DNA from: an uncultured Bacteroidales bacterium
Lineage (GTDB): Bacteria; Bacteroidota; Bacteroidia; Bacteroidales; UBA1715
Assembly (NCBI GenBank): GCA_937892155.1
Contig: CALAUG010000019.1
Coordinates: 1-28,362, forward strand
DNA length: 28,362 nucleotides
Reading direction: 5' to 3'
The position numbers were made by a program, and so were the translations under genes. How positions within the stretch are numbered: the first letter of the stretch is position 1; each line of letters begins with the position of its first letter. This document shows, in pieces, positions 24,246 to 28,362 of the stretch. Under the pieces are notes generated by a model. That model worked only from the letters and a program-made list of their open reading frames with translations, ran no database searches and was not told the DNA's origin.

Positions 24246-24297
24246 TTACAATCTCACACTACTCGGAATATTCACAACTCTATCCGCAAACCAGATT
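24246..24297 (-). pseudogene. Tail copy B: 3' end of a LegC-type aminotransferase gene
   Basis: Reads GIWFADRVVNIPSSVRL then TAA. Its core (24250-24296) matches 45 of 47 bases of the intact tail (26564-26610). Like copy C it ends at VxL followed by TTG-TAA rather than at LEK. It begins about 11 bp after the GIY-YIG gene stop. The remaining bases up to the next ATPase start (24180-24245) contain no feature I can support. Confidence 0.9.
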
Positions 24298-24308
24298 CCT
24301 GAGGGCAA

Positions 24309-24677
24309 TCAATTATTTTGTTCGTTGCAAGGAAAATCATTTGCCATAAGTATATCCTTCTCGACTTCCTTACGTTTTGTCTCATCCTGTGGTACATTCT
24401 TATATATACCTATGCAATTTGATTGATGTTTTATAATACATTGCTCCTTATGGTGACTGTCAAAACGGGTTGACAAATCACCTGTTTCACCAAGATAAAT
24501 GTAATTATGATAATATGCACCATTACTGCTGTAACGTTGAGTGAAGAGGTATAATGCAGGAAAGTTTTCCCATGCTGACTTAAGATCCTCAAAGCTGTCG
24601 AACAAATACAATGAGAAAACGTATTCCTTTCCTGACTGACCTTTGAGTGTTGTTGTTCTACCTAATTCTTTGACCAT
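24309..24677 (-). CDS. GIY-YIG domain protein
   Basis: A 122-residue protein with a GIY-YIG nuclease-type core: ALYLFT (Tyr43) for the GIY strand, YIYLGETGDLSTRF for the YIG strand and the catalytic Arg71, His75 in the following helix, Glu104/Glu106 as the metal-binding glutamate, and the closing FPCN (Asn118). The essential Tyr, Gly, Arg, Glu and Asn are all present, so it may be catalytically active. The N-terminal 40 residues are family-unspecific. The start is ATG 24677, 13 bp after the previous gene; the longer upstream frame merely overlaps that gene. It forms a three-gene unit with the ATPase and unknown protein upstream. Confidence 0.78.
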   Translation of the reverse strand: MVKELGRTTTLKGQSGKEYVFSLYLFDSFEDLKSAWENFPALYLFTQRYSSNGAYYHNYIYLGETGDLSTRFDSHHKEQCIIKHQSNCIGIYKNVPQDETKRKEVEKDILMANDFPCNEQNN

Positions 24678-24690
24678 GATATTTCTCAAT

Positions 24691-25362
24691 TTAAAATATA
24701 AATGCATAACTATGACTGATTCTACGATATTCAAATCCCATAGCTTCGATTGATGGACAGCTGACGACTGCTCCATCATTACCCACTTCCTGAGACTCAA
24801 TGCCAAGAAATCTCATAAGAGGATGGCGAAGTCTCTCAATCAATGATGTATAAGGATAAACGACATACGACATCAGGCATATCTTTCTATGTCGTGCCGC
24901 AAAATCAGAATTAATGGAAGGGACAGCAAGCATTGTCTGTAAACTCTGTGACAGTTGGTCTTCCGCCTTTTCTGTTTTTCCACCAGGATATAACACATTG
25001 CCTTTTTTATCCTGAATAGGGAGTGACAATTTGGATGCAGAGCCCGTTGCCGAAGTCATTTCAATAAGACAAACCGCTGAACCTGATGCATGGGTGGTCA
25101 TAAGATAATCACATCTTCTTCTGCCATTAGAAAAACTTCTAGGTGCTGTACAATTGTTGATAAACTTTTCGTATTCCAAGATATCAACATCTTCAGAAGT
25201 ATTGACAGACAGTTGACCTTTCCCAGCAGGGACAACAGGTGGATTTGATTTATCGTCCAAATCAAATGAACGGGCCGTCAAAGAATACTCTACGGCTATG
25301 GCAGTTCTTGATGTTATGCCATAGTGGACTTTAAAATCAGTATCAAAGAGAGCTTTCATCAT
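24691..25362 (-). CDS. Unknown protein in ATPase/GIY-YIG module
   Basis: A 223-residue protein I do not recognise. It is soluble, with no signal peptide or membrane segment. The segment RRRCDYLM (Asp85), sixteen residues later CLIEMTSATG (Glu101-x-Thr103), resembles the spacing of a PD-(D/E)xK-like core, but the lysine is replaced and I do not rely on it. Other features are a Gly/Lys-rich loop (DKKGNVLYPGGKTEKAEDQL) and a C-terminal aromatic end, HSYAFIF. Its ATG overlaps the ATPase TGA by 4 bp (ATGA), strong evidence of coupling. In many ATPase-based defence pairs the second gene is the effector, so it may be that partner (inference). Confidence 0.7.
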   Translation of the reverse strand: MMKALFDTDFKVHYGITSRTAIAVEYSLTARSFDLDDKSNPPVVPAGKGQLSVNTSEDVDILEYEKFINNCTAPRSFSNGRRRCDYLMTTHASGSAVCLIEMTSATGSASKLSLPIQDKKGNVLYPGGKTEKAEDQLSQSLQTMLAVPSINSDFAARHRKICLMSYVVYPYTSLIERLRHPLMRFLGIESQEVGNDGAVVSCPSIEAMGFEYRRISHSYAFIF

Positions 25363-26534
25363 TTTGACATCTTTTCAATCCTTTCGTACTGATTATATAT
25401 CTCATCAATTGGTTCGGAAAGATATGCCGGATCAATGAGATGGGCATTCTTTATTTTCAAATCCTTAACAGAGCTATCTACAACCGCATACACATCTACG
25501 TTCTCAAAATCAAGATTCACTCCCGATACATTGACATTATTATCGAAGGCCTTGAAAAGTAGATTAAGATAATTAAGCAAATACGGACTATGGGTTGTAA
25601 CGGCTGTCCTCACTACATAGGAATGCTCATCCATAAGAGTCGAGGCCAACAAGGTATTCATCAGGTTTATCTGGTTGGAAGGATAGAGGCACATTTCCGG
25701 CTCCTCTATATGAATATCGACACACTTCTTGCGAATATCCCCCACGTTCTGAATAGGACGGAAATATTTAAGATCATCTTCTCCTGCCAAATACTTCAAA
25801 ACAGCGTTGTTCATCGATGACTCAATATCAAAGTGCTTTGTATAATAAGCAAGCAACATTTCCAGAGATGCAGAAGATTGAATACCGGAAGAAGCATCTT
25901 CAAGATGAATTGAATAACGTTGCAAATCATTGTTATCGCTTTCAATCATCCATGATTCAAAACCTTTGTTCTTGTTTAACCGAAGCCGCACATCTACGGA
26001 AGCAATATCCATTTCTTGAATATGCTTCTTTGCAACAGTGAATTCTTCATACAATTCTCTAAGATAGTATCCTGCAAATTTCTCTTTTGCCCTGTTAGCC
26101 AAAAGATCGGGAAGATTATTGCGCTTTTCTGTAATAAAACAAATCTTTTCAAGACACCATTCATTCGGCGATGGTTCAGTAACCTCCAGTGTAGCTGGGG
26201 CTTTGGGAGTAAACGGGTCTTTTGCTTTTATGATAATATCTACTTCGTCTCTTTTAAAATGAATCAATGTGTCCGGTTTCATTGAGTCCAAAAGTCCAGA
26301 ACTCTCAAGATAAGTATTGATAGAATGACTGAAGGGGGAACGAGCGATACCGGCACTATGCAAATAACAACGTATATTTTGCTGCTTAAATATCCAGCGG
26401 CACATAGAGAGAACCTTTAATATTGTGCTTTTCCCGCTTGCGGATTCTCCCACAAGGATCAAAAGTTGTTTAATATCCTTCAACTCAACATGATTGATAG
26501 GACCAAAGTTTTGTATTTTAAGATATTCAGCCAT
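25359..26534 (-). CDS. AAA ATPase (AAA_15/AAA_21-like)
   Basis: A 391-residue ATPase with Walker A GESASGKST (29-37), a degenerate ABC signature ASSGIQSS (214-221), Walker B VDIHIEEPEMCLYP (Glu277/278, Glu280) and H-loop His315 in AVTTHSPYLLNYL. It is related in layout to the ATPase at 23016-24179 but clearly a different subfamily. Overlapping its stop by 4 bp is the unknown gene, and a GIY-YIG gene follows, making a three-gene module directly behind the aminotransferase. ATG at 26534, 19 bp after the aminotransferase stop. Probable role: nucleotide-driven regulator of the partner proteins, plausibly in defence (inference). The reading frame is intact. Confidence 0.87.
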   Translation of the reverse strand: MAEYLKIQNFGPINHVELKDIKQLLILVGESASGKSTILKVLSMCRWIFKQQNIRCYLHSAGIARSPFSHSINTYLESSGLLDSMKPDTLIHFKRDEVDIIIKAKDPFTPKAPATLEVTEPSPNEWCLEKICFITEKRNNLPDLLANRAKEKFAGYYLRELYEEFTVAKKHIQEMDIASVDVRLRLNKNKGFESWMIESDNNDLQRYSIHLEDASSGIQSSASLEMLLAYYTKHFDIESSMNNAVLKYLAGEDDLKYFRPIQNVGDIRKKCVDIHIEEPEMCLYPSNQINLMNTLLASTLMDEHSYVVRTAVTTHSPYLLNYLNLLFKAFDNNVNVSGVNLDFENVDVYAVVDSSVKDLKIKNAHLIDPAYLSEPIDEIYNQYERIEKMSK

Positions 26535-26553
26535 AGTCTTGCAAATTTCGTAA

Positions 26554-27894
26554 TTATTTCTCCAATCTTACACTACTCGGAATATTCACAACCCTATCCG
26601 CAAACCAGATAGTATTCTCCAGCCCGTCATTCTCGCAGTTCTCAAACATCGGCAGACGAGTCATCAGTTCCCAGATCGGACGGGTCATCACGCCATTGTC
26701 GTTGGTCTCCTGAAGGAAGTTCAACTGGGCCTCTTTGTCTTTCAGGATAACTACATTCAACCAATAATTTGAGAAGCAGTTCTCGGGCTCAACAAAGAAC
26801 TCTATATCGTCAACTCCTTTGAAAAACTCTGCGTAAGCAGCAGCAGTTGCACGCTTATCTGCCACATAACGGTCAAGATTTTCTAACTGTGCACAACCGA
26901 GGGCAGCATTGATATTCGGCATGCGGTAGTTGTAACCAATATGGTCATGCCGGAACTCCCATCTGTGCGGTACCTTTGCCTGGGTGGTTATATGCTTTGC
27001 GTATGCACCCAACTCCTCGTCATTGAAGAGCATCATGCCGCCGCCACCTGTGGTAATGGTTTTGTTGCCATTGAAACTCAAAGCTCCAACCTTACCGAAA
27101 GTTCCAGTATGCTGACCTTTGAAACGGGAACCAATACTTTCGGCAGCATCCTCAACCAACTCGATATGCCATTCCTTGCAAATGGCGGCTATCTCATCAA
27201 TACGGACAGGGCATCCGAAGGTATGCATCGGGACGCAAGCCTTCACTCTGCGACCGGTGTTCTTGTTGTAACAAGCCTTGGTATTTTGAGTCAACGAGTC
27301 AACAAGTCCACCAGTCAACGAGTCAACAAGTCCACCAGTCAACGAGTCAACAAGTCCATTAGTCAACGAGTCAACAAGTCCACCAGTCAACGAGTCTGGG
27401 TGCTGAGGGGTGTTGTAGTCGGTATGAGCGAGGATGTCGTTCTTAACATCCTCTTCTTTCTTTACTTCCCTTACTTCTGCGTTAGCAAGGAGCCATTCCT
27501 TGAGAGCATCAGGTGACAATCCCATGGTGGATTTGTCAACATCGATGAAAACAGGATGAGCACCTATATATGAGAGGGCATTGCAGGTGGCAATGAAGGT
27601 GAGAGCCTGAGTCAGCACCTCATCATCACGCTTCACACCAGCAAGCATAAGCGACATGTGGAGGGCATTGGTTCCGGAAACACATACCACAGCACGTTTG
27701 GCCCCAGTGTATTTCGCAACCTCCTCCTCGAACTTATCCACAAACTTTCCCACAGAGCTCACAAAAGTAGTGTCGATACACTCGTCAAGATACTTCTTCT
27801 CGTTGCCGAGAAACTTAGGAACGGCCAGCGGTGTGAACTCTTGATTACCGTAGAGGTCTTTGATGAAGTTGATTACTTTGGTATAATTTGACAT
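26554..27894 (-). CDS. LegC-type sugar aminotransferase with repeat-encoded insert
   Basis: A 446-residue DegT/DnrJ/EryC1 aminotransferase close to the LegC/PglE group, which uses PLP to convert a UDP-4-keto-6-deoxy-HexNAc to the 4-amino sugar, here for bacillosamine/legionaminic-type sugars. Landmarks are AVPKFLGNEKKYL, FVSSVGKFVDKFE, GTNALHMSL, VPMHTFGCP, LVEDAAESIGS (Asp249), the PLP lysine Lys278 in FNGNKTITTGGGG, and the family ending VVNIPSS. The family is usually 380-400 residues; the excess is an insert at about 140-206, of which 167-202 is four and a half copies of an 8-residue unit (DSLTGGLV) encoded by a 24-bp repeat. The frame is open throughout and all catalytic residues survive. 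Gene tail copies recur at 24246, 22309 and 20998. Confidence 0.93.
   Translation of the reverse strand: MSNYTKVINFIKDLYGNQEFTPLAVPKFLGNEKKYLDECIDTTFVSSVGKFVDKFEEEVAKYTGAKRAVVCVSGTNALHMSLMLAGVKRDDEVLTQALTFIATCNALSYIGAHPVFIDVDKSTMGLSPDALKEWLLANAEVREVKKEEDVKNDILAHTDYNTPQHPDSLTGGLVDSLTNGLVDSLTGGLVDSLTGGLVDSLTQNTKACYNKNTGRRVKACVPMHTFGCPVRIDEIAAICKEWHIELVEDAAESIGSRFKGQHTGTFGKVGALSFNGNKTITTGGGGMMLFNDEELGAYAKHITTQAKVPHRWEFRHDHIGYNYRMPNINAALGCAQLENLDRYVADKRATAAAYAEFFKGVDDIEFFVEPENCFSNYWLNVVILKDKEAQLNFLQETNDNGVMTRPIWELMTRLPMFENCENDGLENTIWFADRVVNIPSSVRLEK
27289..27396. repeat. 24-bp tandem repeat inside aminotransferase gene
   Basis: Four and a half units of 24 bp (three 8-bp subunits; coding-strand units GTTGACTC, GTTGACTG, GTGGACTT). 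One unit differs (Asn for Gly). It encodes residues 167-202. The unit belongs to the same GTTGAC family as the intergenic repeats at 1118, 2161, 27911 and 28297. The frame used is one that avoids the TGA inside GTTGAC. Confidence 0.95.
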
Positions 27895-27910
27895 AGCAGA
27901 TATTTTTAGG

Positions 27911-27943
27911 GGTCAACTTGTCCACGAGACAACAGGTCAACTA
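27911..27943. repeat. 8-bp-unit GTTGAC-type repeat, left flank of four-helix ORF
   Basis: Units GGTCAACTT, GTCCACGA, GACAACAG, GTCAACTA on the plus strand. It fills the gap between the four-helix-bundle ORF and the aminotransferase and provides the ORF's TAG stop. It is inverse in orientation to the array on the other side of the ORF at 28297-28362. Confidence 0.85.
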
Positions 27944-28294
27944 GTTTTTAGAATTTAACGAATTTATAAGATTCACAATCCCAGTTGAAATCTTCTTAAG
28001 TTGTGTTTGAAGGGTTATTCGTTCTTCCAGCGAACAGTATTCAAAATCTTCGCAGAGGTACAACATTGAGCGGACTTCTCCGCAAGAACCTTTAGCGATA
28101 TTCAAGAAGTTTATGAACTTAGCATCCGAACCGGATTCAGATCTTTCGGCTATATTATTCATTATAGAGACTGAAGCCCTCTGAATTTGGTCGCGAAAAC
28201 CATAGTCCTTGCAACTTGCCATCATTTTATAAATAGCGTTTACAAAAACTCTGGATTCTTTCCATATAAAAAGATTTTCTATCGATCTATCCAT
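27941..28294 (-). CDS. Four-helix-bundle protein (S23/IVS family)
   Basis: A 117-residue four helix bundle protein. The family pattern is clear: ENLFIWKESRVFVNAIYKMM, then FRDQIQRASVSIMNNIAERSE, FINFLNIAKGSCGEVRSMLY and LKKISTGIVNLINSL. It is the second member in the window and differs in sequence from the one at 146-535. No rRNA, reverse transcriptase or variable repeat is seen nearby, so a DGR accessory role is not supported. ATG 28294; stop codon inside a GTTGAC repeat. Flanked by 8-bp-unit arrays on both sides in inverse orientation. Confidence 0.9.
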   Translation of the reverse strand: MDRSIENLFIWKESRVFVNAIYKMMASCKDYGFRDQIQRASVSIMNNIAERSESGSDAKFINFLNIAKGSCGEVRSMLYLCEDFEYCSLEERITLQTQLKKISTGIVNLINSLNSKN

Positions 28295-28296
28295 CC

Positions 28297-28362
28297 TTGT
28301 TGACTTGTTGACTTGTTGACTCAGAGCCTTGTTGACTTGTTGACTCAGAGCCTTGTTGACTT
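28297..28362. repeat. 8-bp-unit GTTGAC-type repeat, right flank of four-helix ORF
   Basis: Units TTGTTGAC (several) interspersed with TCAGAGCC, giving a 24-bp higher-order pattern, running off the right edge. The four-helix-bundle ORF starts two bases after the array ends. The plus-strand orientation is opposite to that of the other GTTGAC repeats in the window. Confidence 0.93.

Noticed and set aside
22309..24297. Tail copies as transcription terminators or regulatory hairpins
   Set aside because: They keep the aminotransferase reading frame and stop codon, lack a stem followed by a T run, and are explained fully as gene-end duplications.
24678..24806. Longer N-terminus for the GIY-YIG protein
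   Set aside because: The extension lies inside the end of the preceding gene in another frame and adds no recognisable sequence.
21118..26534. Insertion sequence or prophage carrying the modules
   Set aside because: I found no transposase, integrase, terminal inverted repeats or phage structural genes between the tails.
27289..27396. CRISPR-like array
   Set aside because: Units are contiguous 24-mers made of 8-bp subunits with no unique spacers, and there are no cas genes.
26941..27516. Long plus-strand ORF with the repeated peptide SQRVNKST
   Set aside because: It is antisense to the aminotransferase; the repetition simply mirrors the 24-bp repeat, and the rest shows no protein family pattern.
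27941..28294. 23S rRNA intervening sequence
   Set aside because: No rRNA sequence flanks either four-helix-bundle ORF; the neighbours are protein genes and simple repeats.

Overview
The window is a surface-glycan type locus from a member of the Bacteroidota, most likely Bacteroidales (Bacteroides/Prevotella type). The reasons are AT-rich DNA, initiation sites with little Shine-Dalgarno sequence, a possible TAnnTTTG promoter box, four-helix-bundle (S23/IVS) ORFs set among simple repeats, and a gene content of LegC-type aminotransferase, sugar-transfer ATP-grasp, CapA, DUF7033-like and Wzx proteins. Every credible gene is on the minus strand with short gaps or ATGA overlaps, so transcription runs from the right edge (28362) to the left edge (1). 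The operon start lies outside the window.

In transcription order: (1) 28.36-27.9 kb, a four-helix-bundle ORF bracketed by 8-bp-unit repeats. (2) 27.9-26.55 kb, a LegC-type aminotransferase carrying the same kind of repeat in frame inside its coding sequence. (3) 26.55-21.0 kb, three accessory modules in series: ATPase + unknown + GIY-YIG protein; ATPase + TOPRIM-like protein; GHKL ATPase + STAS-like protein. Each module is followed by a partial copy of the 3' end of the aminotransferase gene. The last tail copy leads directly into the next biosynthetic gene, so in the ancestral locus aminotransferase and PLP enzyme were probably adjacent. (4) 21.0-15.7 kb, small-molecule enzymes: PLP enzyme, ATP-grasp ligase, TIM-barrel/U32-like protein, HpcH/HpaI-CitE-like lyase and D-2-hydroxyacid dehydrogenase. 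(5) 15.7-8.7 kb, sugar-transfer ATP-grasp, Wzx-type flippase, octopine-type dehydrogenase, PP-loop ATPase, hexapeptide acetyltransferase and a second sugar-transfer ATP-grasp. (6) 8.7-8.44 kb, a recombination scar built from a CapA 5' end and an octopine-dehydrogenase 3' end. (7) 8.44-0.6 kb, DUF7033/deacetylase-like protein, CapA, a third sugar-transfer ATP-grasp, a second CapA, an MmgE/PrpD protein, an acyltransferase and a tartrate/fumarate dehydratase beta-type subunit. (8) 0.6-0 kb, a second four-helix-bundle ORF bracketed by 7-bp-unit repeats.

The core genes look like a pathway that makes an unusual acid or amino-acid substituent and ligates it to a lipid-linked glycan for export. This is inference: no glycosyltransferase is recognisable in the window. 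Three layers of plasticity overlie it: (a) serial modules at the 3' end of the aminotransferase gene with duplicated tails, resembling a cassette array without a visible integrase; (b) six poly-G/C tracts of 7-9 bp, each inside a different glycan gene between 1.9 and 12 kb, which are candidate contingency loci; (c) GTTGAC-type repeats at gene ends that supply stop codons, extend a C-terminus and, in the aminotransferase, encode 36 residues of protein.
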